Below, piece by piece: positions 19,835 to 29,761 of a stretch of 64,000 nucleotides of DNA. Within the stretch, counting starts at the first letter, position 1. Each line of letters opens with the position of its first letter. The notes under the pieces are model-generated. The model saw only the letters and a list, made by a program, of their open reading frames with translations, was not told where the DNA came from and ran no database searches. Source of the DNA: Pyropia haitanensis (taxonomy: Eukaryota; Rhodophyta; Bangiophyceae; Bangiales; Bangiaceae); NCBI GenBank assembly GCA_008729055.1, contig SDUX01000082.1, forward strand, positions 1 through 64,000, read 5' to 3'. The translations under genes were made by a program, and so were the position numbers.

Positions 19835-21082
19835 ATGCCGGAGCAGAAACTCGAGGGTTGTGTCCACACGGCATACGTGGTCCACTTTGACAAGCACGGC
19901 TTTGAGGAGCGCGAGGAAGATGAAGACAGCTATTTCTTCTTGAGCGACAAGATCGCGACTCGCCTGGCGAGCGACCCCCCCGTGACGGACGTCGTCTTTG
20001 TCGCCCACGGCTTCAAGACGTTGCCTATTAAGGCCTACAGCCGCTTTGACGCGTGGGTGTCTGCAATGGCCAAGCGCCGCGCGGAGAAGGACATGATGAG
20101 CGCCGCGCGCGGCCACGCGTTCATTCCCCTCGTCGTGGGCATTCACTGGCCATCGTCCAACCTCCGGCGAACCGAGAAGGCCTTCAAGGATGCCAAGAAG
20201 TCCAAGTGGAAGGCCGCGAAGGGGCTGACCAAGGCCTTCGGGATGGCCGCCATCCGAACCGTCGACGCGGTGGTCGACGGCGTGGTGAGCGGCGCGGAAG
20301 CGTTAGAAGAACTGGACGGCAAAGACGACGTTTCGTTCACTCAAGGGATGATGCAGGTGGGCACAGCGGCGACCCAGGCCACCCAGTGGCACCTCTTCGA
20401 GCGCATCTGGGACCGGTCCAAAGAGGTGGGGCAGCGGGGTGTCCACGATCTCCTCCGCAAGCTCCAAGCGGTGGCCACTCACGTGGAGGCCGGTCCGAAC
20501 CGGCGCCCGGACACCCCTATCTACTTTCACGCCTTCGGTCACTCCCTGGGCTGCAACGTCGTCGCCTCGGCCGTGGAGGGGCCGGGTGATGGCCCCGGCT
20601 TGGCCCGCCCCATCCACTCGCTCGTGCTGGTGCAGGGCGCCATGCCAACCGATTGCTTTATGCCCACCGGTATCTACCCAACCGCCCTGCGCAGGGTGGC
20701 GGGCGTGACGCTCATCACCAAGTCAGCCACTGACAGCGCGCTCCGCTGGTACGCCGTTCACAACGGGCCCGCGATCGGCCTTGTTGGCGTGGATGAAGGC
20801 AGCCGCGGCCGCAACCAGGAGCGCCCCAGGCACGTGGTCCTCCGCATTGATGCGCCGCTGTCCATGGAGGACCGCATGGCCTATTGCCCCGGCCAGGTCA
20901 TTTCGGTGGAAGCGACCTCGGTCATGTCTCACCACGACCTGAGCGTCCACCAATTCTGCTCCGTAGGCACCCACGACCGGTTCCTCTGCAACGAGGTAAT
21001 CGACGCGGCCTGGTTGGCCATGGCGATGCAGCTTGACGCGCCCGTCGCTGGCGCGACGGCCCCCCAGGCGGAAATTGCCTAG
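19835..21082 (+). CDS. Alpha/beta-hydrolase-fold protein (lipase/esterase-like)
   Basis: 415 residues from ATG 19835; the frame extends upstream but is preceded by pyrimidine-rich leader. An early strand ends in V-V-F-V-A-H-G-F (near residue 55-62), the usual oxyanion-hole His-Gly. The nucleophile elbow is G-H-S-L-G at 235-239, making Ser237 the likely nucleophile. An S-H-H-D-L-S segment near 368-373 may supply the catalytic His. A long Lys/Arg-rich insertion (about 100-190) between the oxyanion strand and the elbow acts as a lid or extra domain. There is no signal peptide or membrane span, so a soluble cytosolic enzyme is likely. The substrate cannot be told from the sequence; acylhydrolases acting on lipids are the commonest relatives. 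Confidence 0.75.
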   Translation: MPEQKLEGCVHTAYVVHFDKHGFEEREEDEDSYFFLSDKIATRLASDPPVTDVVFVAHGFKTLPIKAYSRFDAWVSAMAKRRAEKDMMSAARGHAFIPLVVGIHWPSSNLRRTEKAFKDAKKSKWKAAKGLTKAFGMAAIRTVDAVVDGVVSGAEALEELDGKDDVSFTQGMMQVGTAATQATQWHLFERIWDRSKEVGQRGVHDLLRKLQAVATHVEAGPNRRPDTPIYFHAFGHSLGCNVVASAVEGPGDGPGLARPIHSLVLVQGAMPTDCFMPTGIYPTALRRVAGVTLITKSATDSALRWYAVHNGPAIGLVGVDEGSRGRNQERPRHVVLRIDAPLSMEDRMAYCPGQVISVEATSVMSHHDLSVHQFCSVGTHDRFLCNEVIDAAWLAMAMQLDAPVAGATAPQAEIA

Positions 21083-22947
21083 TGAGTCTGCTGGACCTAC
21101 GGGGGGAGACGAGAGGGCGGGGGGGGGGAGAGGGGAATGACCGGTTGATAGCGCGGCCATGAGGAGCTTTGCTCGCTGACGGGGGGAGGGGCGGGGAGAG
21201 GGGGGCGTCCGCCGCGTGCCTGGGCGGTGCTACCCCCCACCGGCGCCGTTTGACGGCCCGGGAACTGTTGCGTTTCATTGTCACTCTGCAAAGGTGTGAC
21301 GCCCACGCGGGGTGTTTGCCGGTCGGGACCGCCGCCGCGGCGGCCGCCGGGCGTGACGGGCGTAGCGGTCGAGCGACAGGCGAGGGGTGGCGCGAGCACC
21401 GGCCTGACGGGGGCGCGGCTGTGCTGCCCGCACGTTCTTTCGGCCGTGCAGAGGGGGGACGGCGGGCGGCGGCGGTGGTGGCGGCGGCGGTGGTTGAGGA
21501 AGCGGTGGTGGTGGCGGTGGTTGGGGCGGTGGTAGCGTAGCCACCCGCGTTTTGGCCAGATGGGAGGGTGGGGGGCGGAGTCTGGGGGCTGGCAGCTCCG
21601 CATGGGGGCGGACGCCCTGCGTACACTTTCCCCGCGTGTGGGGGATCGACGTGGGTGCCGGCCGACCGATCCACCCCGTGTCCCCGTGATGGCACCTGAA
21701 AATCAGGCTGCCCGGCGCCCGGCGCGCGCCCAAACGGGCCACTCCCAGGGGCGTTGCTCGTCCACTCTGCCGTGGCGCCGCCCCCGCTGGAGACGGCGGA
21801 CGCGCCGCGCGGGGCGCGGCCGCCGCTTCACCTCACACACGGCGGCCGCAGCCCCACCGCGCGCGCCCTCGGCGCAAGGGGGCGGACGCCACCGGCACCG
21901 GCCCGGCATACGTCCCGGCCCGGTGCCACGGGACGTCCCCCCCCCGCCCCCCGAGGGGCCGCGGCCGCAAGGTGCGGCGCCAGGCGCCGCGCGCCGCTCG
22001 CAACGCGCGGCCACTGCCCACCGGCAGCGCACCGCCGTAGCGCCCGTTCGCGGCGGCCACGGCCTGGGCGCGCCAACGTGCCCGCCGGCACGACCATCAA
22101 ACGGCTGGCCTCGGGCCGCGCAAACAACTGCACCCACGGCAACCCAGCAGCCGACGGCCCGGGTCCACCGGCCCCTCTGCGGTTGTAGCTATCGCAGCGG
22201 CAACACCGGCACCGGCCGTCGTGGCGGTGCCCACCAGCCACACCGATGCCGGCTGCGTCGGCAGCGGCGCAGCGACGCAGTGGCGGCAGCAGCAGCCGCC
22301 AGAAGGAACCGCCGCGGGACTCGTCGCGGGCGGTCGCCCGCTGCCGACAGGCGGGAGTGCCAAGAGTGAGATCACACCGCCACAGCCGACTGCAGTGGCG
22401 TCACCGTGGCTTGGCCAGCAGCCCCCGCTGGCCCACGAAGACCCTGGTCGCCGTGGGGCCACCCCAACCACATCCGCCGCCACTGCCGCGCGTGTCGTCA
22501 CCGTCGCCGCTCATCCGCACATACAGTAGGTCGTCACGAGACGGTGGGGGGGGGAGCGCGGCGCGCGCTGGGTGGGCAAGGGGGCAGCGCCGGTGCCGGT
22601 TGGTGGCAAAGTGCCTTGCCCGCACCCCGAGAGCGAGCAGGTGCGATGTGGGCCGAAATTGAGCGGTGGCTCGGACAAGTGGACAGATTTGGCTGAGGAC
22701 CAGACTCGTTCGTCCACGTCGTGGGCTTGAATTGAGCGCAATGGCCCATGCATCCGCCGAGTGGCCTGAAGGACGCATCGTCTCGCACTCACGGGCGAGG
22801 GTGGTGCGGTGGCTGCGCGCATTTTGCGACCTGGTTTCTTCACCAGCTGTTGCCCTGGTCGCTGCCCTCTGCTAGCCACGACGACGCCCGGCCTGGTCGT
22901 CCCCTGCCAGCCGTGTCCACCCTCCTCGTGCGTTTGCTTCGGCAAGG
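21083..22947. other. Intergenic region, no supported gene
   Basis: GC-rich spacer with overlapping open frames on both strands that lack domains. Contains GGCGGT-type repeats (21470-21540). Probably contains the promoter of the next gene. Confidence 0.5.
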
Positions 22948-24444
22948 ATGGCGGCCGCCGTCCCTCACCTCCGCACCGGCCGCCCTCTGTCGTCCACGGA
23001 GGGCGCGACGCTGGCCGCGCATCTGGCCTACCTCACGCTCAACCTCCCGCCTGGCCACGCGGAATCGCTCTCCACGCAGCTGCCTTCATGGCTCGTGCCG
23101 CTCGTCCCACAGGAAGTTGCCCCTCTGCTGGTCGCAGCTGCGTCTTATCGGCGGGTTGAGGCCACGGTCGTGGCCCTCGCGGCAGGGCAGCCGCCTGCAC
23201 CTCTCATCAACCGCCTCTACAGCGCACTGCGGACACTAGGTGGCGTCGGCGGCTGGCGTGAATGGACGGTGGCCATGCTTTCCGTCCGCACGCAGATGGC
23301 CATATGCCAGCAGACGATGGCTGTCGGGCCAGTACGTTACGGCCACGCAGTTACCATGCTGTTCTTGGACGGACCATCGTCGTCGGCGGGGGCGGCGGGG
23401 GCGGCCGCCGCGGACTTGTCTGACGCGGTGGAGCGCCACAATGACCGACGAAAGATGCTCAAGCTGCCCGCGGTAGGAGCATCTGGCGTGGACGACGGTG
23501 TGGACGGTGGTCCATTGTCGCCGACTTTTGTTGCACAAATGACGAGCCTGCAAGTAGATTTTCCGCTTGAGGACACCCTCGCCGATGTGCGCGCCTTTCT
23601 GGCGGCGAGTGAGCTGGCAGCGCTGGCCGTGCAGCGACCACCTACCGCAGACTCGATCCGTTGGTCTCTGCTTGGCGCCACCGCTGGCGGGAGGTCGCCC
23701 GCTGTCGGCGGCTTGGCACAACCGCTGCCATTTTCGCCGACGCCATCTCCTTTGTCCCGCGGCCGCAAACGTCGCCACTCGGGGAGATGGGCGGGTGAAG
23801 CGACGAACGGTGATGCGGCAGCATCCCGTGACGGGCCAGCGACGGGGTTGGACCCGGCCCGGCCAGTGGGAGACACGTGTGACGCAGGTGTCGCTGCGAC
23901 GGCGACGGCGGCGGGGCTGTCCAGGTCAGCACCTCTACCACGCGACTGTGAGAGGGAACGTCGGGTAGATGAAGCTGCCACCGCCGCCGTCCCCTCGGTA
24001 GACCGCAACTGCTCCGGGTCGAAGGGTTCTGCCAGCTCTTCTTCGCGAAGGGCCAGTGCTGACGAGGCAGAGCTCCTTGGTGGAAGCGACACCGTCAGTG
24101 GCGCGAGCATGGATGCATCCGACGGTGACGACCTGGCGGGCCCCCTCCGTGATGGCCACACTGGCGACCGCAGCGGTGACGCGTCGGCGGCTGCAGATGA
24201 CCCTTTTCATGGCGTGTCTGGCACTGACGGGCCGGGTGACGTCGGTGTGCTGCTTGCCACTCAGCATTCGACGGCCGGACGTCGTGTCACACGGCGCGCG
24301 CACAGGGTACAGTCGTTGCAGGCGGGGTTGAGTGAGGGCGACCCGCGTCGGCTCGAGGCAGAGCCTTGGCCCGTGGCGCGGGCAGCACGTGAAGCGGCAC
24401 CAAGGCGGCGGTCGCGCAAGCCGCGAAAGCGGCTCTTTTCGTAG
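22948..24444 (+). CDS. Uncharacterised 498-residue protein with basic tail
   Basis: I do not recognise this family. The start is the ATG at 22948. Residues 1-270 have balanced, helical-looking composition with several Leu/Val-rich segments (for example around 20-75 and 95-150), suggesting an alpha-helical globular domain. Residues 275-480 are Ser/Asp/Ala-rich, low-complexity and probably disordered, with acidic patches. The extreme C-terminus is strongly basic (R-R-R-S-R-K-P-R-K-R-L-F-S), which could be a nuclear localisation signal; a second basic cluster, R-G-R-K-R-R-H-S, lies near 270-277. A nuclear protein is therefore plausible. No signal peptide, membrane span or catalytic motif is seen. 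Real coding status is supported by uninterrupted length and the contrast with repeat-like shadow frames. Confidence 0.6.
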   Translation: MAAAVPHLRTGRPLSSTEGATLAAHLAYLTLNLPPGHAESLSTQLPSWLVPLVPQEVAPLLVAAASYRRVEATVVALAAGQPPAPLINRLYSALRTLGGVGGWREWTVAMLSVRTQMAICQQTMAVGPVRYGHAVTMLFLDGPSSSAGAAGAAAADLSDAVERHNDRRKMLKLPAVGASGVDDGVDGGPLSPTFVAQMTSLQVDFPLEDTLADVRAFLAASELAALAVQRPPTADSIRWSLLGATAGGRSPAVGGLAQPLPFSPTPSPLSRGRKRRHSGRWAGEATNGDAAASRDGPATGLDPARPVGDTCDAGVAATATAAGLSRSAPLPRDCERERRVDEAATAAVPSVDRNCSGSKGSASSSSRRASADEAELLGGSDTVSGASMDASDGDDLAGPLRDGHTGDRSGDASAAADDPFHGVSGTDGPGDVGVLLATQHSTAGRRVTRRAHRVQSLQAGLSEGDPRRLEAEPWPVARAAREAAPRRRSRKPRKRLFS

Positions 24445-25021
24445 GCTCAAGCATGACCGTGGGGAAGCCTGGCTTGTGTGCGTGTCGCTCAGTGGTGTGT
24501 CTAAGAAGTCCACAATGGGTACGAGAGCGGTTTACTGGGGGGAGCATAACCTGCAGTGAGCTCTATCAATTGCGCTTGACACACGGCGGTCCAGCATCGG
24601 TCCGTCTGAGTGTCGTCTGTCTGTAGCTGTGCGTGCGTGCTGCTAGCGAGGTGACAGGCGGTCCGCACAGTGCCTTGGTCTTTTCTTGCGTACACACGTG
24701 CATATATCTAGTGCACTACGTGTTTGCACGGTGTTCTCTTGCATCGCCTGCTTTGCGCCCGAGAGTCAAGTGGGCTACCGTTCTGGCCGCTTCTCGGGCA
24801 ATCGATAAGCCTACGACGCGCCCGATGATGTGGTGTCCGCAGGGCCCGCTCTGCATCACCGCACAGCACATCCTTCCCTCTGCCTTGGGTGGCAACGGCG
24901 TCGCAGAACACCAGGAGAGCGGCACGCACCAACAGTTGTCGCGCAGTGCGCCGACAAACCTGCATCCCTACTGCCCACTGCAAGCTTGCACCCCCCCTAC
25001 CACCTCCCCACGCCCGTACTC
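24445..25021. other. Convergent intergenic spacer
   Basis: Shared 3' flank of the 498-residue gene (plus) and the radical SAM gene (minus). Lower GC than the surroundings; no clear polyadenylation signal or gene. Confidence 0.6.
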
Positions 25022-26935
25022 CTAGTCGTCCCGAAACAGCGATACCGCCTCGTCCCGGTGCCGTGCAATCGCCTCCTCCGATACCGCCATCGTCAGGTGC
25101 CCCCACGGTAGCACTTCGCCCACCCCCCAGTCCTCGTGGGCGTACCATTCGAGCGGAGGCAGGCGCCCGCGCAGCTCCTTAAAGGCCCGTTTAAACGAGC
25201 CCAGCGAGTCACCATAGCCTCGTACCAGCTCCAAAACGTCAGCTACGCGGCGGTCCCCCCGGGACAACAGCGCCTGGACAACGGACCACTTGTAGCTCTC
25301 GGGCCGAAAGTCCACACCCAGCGGACCGAGCAGCTTGCCCAGCCGCTTGAGCGTGCCATCAGCGGTCTTGCGCACACCAAACCACTGCAGCGGCGTGTGC
25401 GCCTTGGGCACAAACGTGGAGCAGCCATAGGTCAAACGCAGGCCTTTGCCGGCGGCCTTGACGTCCTTGAGCATGGCCACCGTCTCGTCCATGTCGCTCG
25501 GGATCTCCCCTGGCAATCCTGCCATACCGTAAAGCTTGAGAGAGGAGAGGCCGCCCGCGGCGGCGCGGCCAGCCGCCGCCGCAATGTCGGGCGTGTCCAG
25601 CTTCTTGTTGATAATGGTGCGCAGCCGAGCCGACCCCGACTCGACAGCGACGGTGATGGACTTGGAACCACGGGCGACAAGCATACGTGCCAGTGCTTCG
25701 CTTACGGTGTTGGTCCGCACCGATGAAAGCGAAACCCGCACGCCATCGTACTTGGTGTCATCTGCCAGCTCGGTGACCAGCTCCCCAAATTGGGGATGCT
25801 GCGTCACGGATGCACCGAGAATGCCAAGCCTGTCAGTCACGGCCAGACCCGCGGCCATGGCGGGGATGAGCTCGTCCACGGGAGACGCGCGGAACGGCAG
25901 TGTCGCGTAGGAAGCCAAGCAAAACCGACACATTTCGGGGCAGGACCGGACGGCCTCGACCATGTGGATATTCTCCCACGCCGAGTAGGGTGTCACCACC
26001 GTTGATGTAGCCAAGCCCTTGCCTCGGTAGGTGCGCTTGGCCACCGAAGGCGGCACCTCAGGGGCAGAGGGCGTCACAGAGAGAATACCTCCGGTAGGGC
26101 CGTCGTAGACCACCTCGTACAAGGCCGGCACGTACGCACCAGAGACGTCCCGGGCTGCCCGCCTCAGCATTTCAACACGGCTGACGGCCTCCCCCCGTGA
26201 ACGTCGGAGAGAGGTCATCAGGTCGCCGAGAGCCTCCTCCCCGTCACCCAGCAGCACAATGTCAAAAAAGGGGGCGTACGGCTCGGGGTTGGCGGTCAGG
26301 ACGGGCCCGCCGCCAAACACAATGGGGTCGCCGTCGGCGCGCCCCGCAGCCCGGCGTGGCACGTCAAGGTACTCAAGGGTGTCCATAATGCCAACGTAGT
26401 CCAGCTCCCACGAAAGAGAAAATCCCAACACATCCACGCCATCAGCAGGCAACGGCTCGGCGGCGTCAGCAAACAGGCGGCTGACGGCCAGGCCGGGCAT
26501 GGTCGCCAGCGCCGCCCACACCAACTGAAAGCCCAACGAGCAGATGCCGACGGTGTACGTGTTGGGGTACGCGTAGATAACTCGCAGCGTCGGAAGCCCG
26601 TCTGTGGCGGGAGGTGCGTGGGGGGAAAACAGCAGCGACTCGGCCGCCGCAAAGGTCCGCATGGCCGCCAGGCGAGCGGGCATGGCAACCGTGGTACCCC
26701 GCTCGACAGATGCCATCGATGGAGCAGGAGGAGGAGGACGGCATCTCTGCCGCAGGAAAGGGTCACGGGCAGGGGTCAGCCGCGACTGTCGGGGGTCGAG
26801 CGCCCGTGCTGCGCACGAGGACCAGAAGGCCGACTTCAACACAGGAGCCAGGAAAGCAGACTGCATGATGAAGGCAGCGGGAGAAGCGTCAATCTGTGCC
26901 AAAATTGGTATCGCGGAGGCACATGTTGACGTCAT
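25022..26935 (-). CDS. Radical SAM protein with B12-binding-like N-terminal domain, probably organelle-targeted
   Basis: 637 residues from the ATG at 26935. The first ~95 residues are Ala/Ser/Arg-rich with few acidic residues, consistent with a plastid or mitochondrial transit peptide. A Rossmann-like segment (about 115-250) with Y-A-Y-P-N-T-Y-T-V-G and V-F-G-G-G-P resembles the cobalamin-binding domain often placed before radical SAM cores. The core carries C-P-E-M-C-R-F-C (Cys332, Cys336, Cys339), the CX3CX2C motif that holds a 4Fe-4S cluster and cleaves S-adenosylmethionine. Further on are the expected V-E-S-G-S and G-L-P-G-E segments. Proteins of this layout occur in bacteria; the reaction is unknown. 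It is transcribed divergently from the membrane-protein gene at 27440. Confidence 0.85.
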   Translation of the reverse strand: MTSTCASAIPILAQIDASPAAFIMQSAFLAPVLKSAFWSSCAARALDPRQSRLTPARDPFLRQRCRPPPPAPSMASVERGTTVAMPARLAAMRTFAAAESLLFSPHAPPATDGLPTLRVIYAYPNTYTVGICSLGFQLVWAALATMPGLAVSRLFADAAEPLPADGVDVLGFSLSWELDYVGIMDTLEYLDVPRRAAGRADGDPIVFGGGPVLTANPEPYAPFFDIVLLGDGEEALGDLMTSLRRSRGEAVSRVEMLRRAARDVSGAYVPALYEVVYDGPTGGILSVTPSAPEVPPSVAKRTYRGKGLATSTVVTPYSAWENIHMVEAVRSCPEMCRFCLASYATLPFRASPVDELIPAMAAGLAVTDRLGILGASVTQHPQFGELVTELADDTKYDGVRVSLSSVRTNTVSEALARMLVARGSKSITVAVESGSARLRTIINKKLDTPDIAAAAGRAAAGGLSSLKLYGMAGLPGEIPSDMDETVAMLKDVKAAGKGLRLTYGCSTFVPKAHTPLQWFGVRKTADGTLKRLGKLLGPLGVDFRPESYKWSVVQALLSRGDRRVADVLELVRGYGDSLGSFKRAFKELRGRLPPLEWYAHEDWGVGEVLPWGHLTMAVSEEAIARHRDEAVSLFRDD

Positions 26936-27439
26936 CAAAGGTGCGCTACGTCAGCGGCTGGAAGCCGGAGGCATCGACGGCCAACGCAAGCCAAGACGAC
27001 CGCTGCTGTTGCGGGCACCACGACCTGACCAGCGGGCCGAGGGTATTCTCGGGCCAGCGCGGTGTGCAAGGCCGTGCGTTTAAAGTGCTCAACTCGACCC
27101 GGCAAGAGAAATTGGTCTTGTCAACTCCTCCGCTCGTACACGTGTTTGGATGCATATGAATGAAATATGACACTTGGAAAGCACTTACCGGCAAGGCGGT
27201 GCGACGCGTGCTTGCCCGCCCGTAGCCACCGCCACTTCAACCATCACGCCGAGTCCCAGCCGGCGTGCGACGGCTCCAAGCCCGAGCCGGCTGTGCTGGG
27301 ATGCGTACGTTTTGTGTCTCTTGCCTCCTTCAATCCCTTCGTGGTACGCTTCTTGGATCGCCTATTCAAAGTCTGCGCCTGGTGCAGGCTGCGCCGCCTC
27401 GCCCGTGCTCCTCACGCGGATTCTGGCCGGCGCCCCACT
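26936..27439. promoter_or_regulatory. Divergent intergenic/promoter region
   Basis: About 500 bp separate the radical SAM gene (minus) from the next gene (plus), so both promoters should lie here. An AT-richer stretch with ATATGAATGAAATATGAC is at 27154-27171. The downstream frame is open from an ATG at 27167, so part of this region could be coding. Confidence 0.5.
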
Positions 27440-29761
27440 ATGGAGTGGGAAGCCGCACCCCTGGCGAGCTATCGCCCTTTGTACCCTCCCGCTGGCTCCG
27501 ACGCACCCGGTCCGTCCACCCCTCGGGTTCTGACGGCCGCATCTGGCATGGGCGCACGGCTGTTTGCCACGCCCTACGAGCAGGCGGGGGGTGCTCGCGG
27601 CGCAGCCGCCGCGGCTTCTGGGCTCTACGTGGCCGCAAGGGGCGACCGTCCTGTTGGCGGCGGCGGCGGCGGCGGCGTCGATCGGCCCAACGACGCGGGG
27701 CTGTTGTTTGATGGTGGGCAAGGCGGGGGGCTTCCCCCACCGGGCGGCGGCCTCTTTTCCGGCGGCGGCGACCGCCTCGCCGCGCCCGTGTCCCTGTCGG
27801 AAGGCGTCGCGCAGCTGCTGGCGGCCTCAGCGGCTTCGGCGGCGGCGTGTGCGCGGCTTCCTCCCGATGCGGCCGCGGCGGCGGTTGCGGCGGCGGTCAC
27901 CCGCCGCGCCGCCGCGCGCACAGGCGCGGTGGTGGCGGTGGCCACCGTTGGCCTCCTGGGCGCCGTCCGACTCTTCTTGACCGCCGATGCCGACCCGGGG
28001 GGGCGGGCGCTGTCGACCGCTCTTACGTTGGTGGCGGTAGCGGCGGTGGGCGTTGCCGTCGCCGCGCTAGTGGGGGCCACCTTGCTGGTGTTCCGTTTTG
28101 ACGTGCCGCCGCCGCCGCCGCCGCCCCCGCCGCCGCCGCCCCCGCCGCCGCCGCAGATTGAGATAGGGCGGGCGGCGGCCGGGTTTTGGGGTGGCCCCGT
28201 CGCAGCTCGGCCGGTCACGACGGCAGGTGCCTCGACAGCGGCCGCCCCCTCGACGACAGCAGCAGCGTCAGCGTGGCCCGGCTCAGCGGTGGTGGCGGCG
28301 GCAGCGGCGGCGGTCCGTGTCGTGGCGGCCGGTTTGGTCGCCGCGATGCGCACGCTGTTGCCCGCACTGCGGGCAGCGTCCCCGCCTCATGTGGCGGCGT
28401 CCACGTTGGCGGGGGTGGTGCTGGCGCCCGCCGCGGCCGTGGTAGTTGGCGCCCCCCCCGGGGTGGGCGGCTCGCTGCCCGCGCTTGCCGCTGCCGGCGC
28501 CGCAGCCGGCGCCGCGTCGGCTGTGACACTCACCGCTCGGCGGCGGCACCAGGTGGTTGTCACCTATCGGCTGCATCGGCGGCCGCCGCCGGCGCTGGCC
28601 GCCGCTGCCCGTGACGCGCTCGTTTCGGCCACACGTGTGACGGCGGTGGCTGCGCTGGTGACGGGCGTGCTGGCGGCGGGGCTGACTGGGGGGGGGGGAG
28701 CGACAGCTGCTGCGACTGGTGCCGCCACTCAAGCCGCTGGTCTTGATGGCGGTGGCGGCAGCGGTGGTGGCGGCGGCGGTGGTGGCGGCGGTGTGGATGC
28801 TGCCACCGCCACTGGCGTGTGGCTCTTTCTCGCGCTTGCCACCTTTATCGGCTCGGCTGCGCGCATCGCGCTGGGGACGCCGGTGGACTGGCGGGCGCTG
28901 CCGCTGGACCTACCCGCCGGGGTGAGCTCAGAGGACTTGCTGTTGGCGGTCCTGACCGCGTCTTCGGCCCCCGGTTATGGCCTCTCCCCGGCCTGGCGAG
29001 CGGCTCGGCCCGGTGGCGGCGTTGGCGGCGGCGGTGGTGCGGCCGAGGCCGCAGCGCGGGCTGATGCTGCCAACGCAACGACGGCTCGCGCGTTAGCGGG
29101 CTTGGCGGGCCTCGCCGGCGGCGCTGCTGATGGTGGCGAAGGCCGGCGGCGGCTCTTTGGGGCACCCCCCGGGGAGGGCCGCTGGGCGACAGTGGTCGGT
29201 GCGTGCGTGGCGCCGCTTGTGGAGGCCGCGACTGGGGCAGCCGCGAGGGGGACCGTCGGCGTGGGAGTGGGCGCCAAGGCCGCCCATGCGGCCGAGGCAG
29301 TGTCCAAGCTCCTTGCCGCGAGCGTGACCGAGGACGTCTACGGGGTGGCGGGCGGGGACCTGCCCGTAGTGCTGGGTGTGCTGCTTCAGCTGCGGGCGAC
29401 GCTGCGGGAGGTGTGCACCTCGTGGCGAGAAGCGCACCACGAGGCTGCTGCCGCCGCGGGGGCAATGGTGGCGGCCGAAGCGGCGGCGGCGGCGGCGGGC
29501 GGTGTCGTCCGCGTTGGGGGCGGCAGTCGCTGGGGACGTCGCTTGTGGCGGCTTGTGGTGGGACGCCCTTGGGGGCAACTGGCGGGAGCCCCCGCTGGCA
29601 GTGACCCTGCCCAGGCCCTAGAGGTGGCGGTGGAGGCGGCGGTCCATAGAGTGGCTGACGCTTTTCGTGGCCATCTAGAGGACGTCTACCTGCAGGGGGG
29701 GGAAGCCCGGTGGGACAGCCGCGGCAACTCCGAGCTGCAGGACGTGCTGCGGTTTGCTTGA
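27440..29761 (+). CDS. Ala/Gly-rich multi-pass membrane protein, possibly an Ndc1-type nucleoporin
   Basis: 773 residues from the ATG at 27440 (M-E-W-E-A-A-P); an in-frame ATG at 27167 would add 91 unusual residues and is less likely. Six or seven hydrophobic stretches lie in the first two thirds, including pairs around 175-235, 320-400 and 470-545. They are separated by a poly-Pro run (encoded near 28106-28155) and poly-Gly runs. The C-terminal third is soluble and helical, ending in a V-A-D-A-F-R-G-H-L-E-D-V-Y-L-type helix. A six-span N-terminal half plus a helical soluble C-terminal half is the architecture of Ndc1/TMEM48 pore-membrane nucleoporins, but I see no diagnostic residue. Other multi-pass proteins with Ala-rich helices are possible. 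Confidence 0.55.
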   Translation: MEWEAAPLASYRPLYPPAGSDAPGPSTPRVLTAASGMGARLFATPYEQAGGARGAAAAASGLYVAARGDRPVGGGGGGGVDRPNDAGLLFDGGQGGGLPPPGGGLFSGGGDRLAAPVSLSEGVAQLLAASAASAAACARLPPDAAAAAVAAAVTRRAAARTGAVVAVATVGLLGAVRLFLTADADPGGRALSTALTLVAVAAVGVAVAALVGATLLVFRFDVPPPPPPPPPPPPPPPPQIEIGRAAAGFWGGPVAARPVTTAGASTAAAPSTTAAASAWPGSAVVAAAAAAVRVVAAGLVAAMRTLLPALRAASPPHVAASTLAGVVLAPAAAVVVGAPPGVGGSLPALAAAGAAAGAASAVTLTARRRHQVVVTYRLHRRPPPALAAAARDALVSATRVTAVAALVTGVLAAGLTGGGGATAAATGAATQAAGLDGGGGSGGGGGGGGGGVDAATATGVWLFLALATFIGSAARIALGTPVDWRALPLDLPAGVSSEDLLLAVLTASSAPGYGLSPAWRAARPGGGVGGGGGAAEAAARADAANATTARALAGLAGLAGGAADGGEGRRRLFGAPPGEGRWATVVGACVAPLVEAATGAAARGTVGVGVGAKAAHAAEAVSKLLAASVTEDVYGVAGGDLPVVLGVLLQLRATLREVCTSWREAHHEAAAAAGAMVAAEAAAAAAGGVVRVGGGSRWGRRLWRLVVGRPWGQLAGAPAGSDPAQALEVAVEAAVHRVADAFRGHLEDVYLQGGEARWDSRGNSELQDVLRFA

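Noticed and set aside
27167..27439. Upstream ATG extending the membrane-protein gene by 91 residues
   Set aside because: The added residues are Arg/His/Cys-rich and unlike the rest, and they fill most of the space needed for a divergent promoter.
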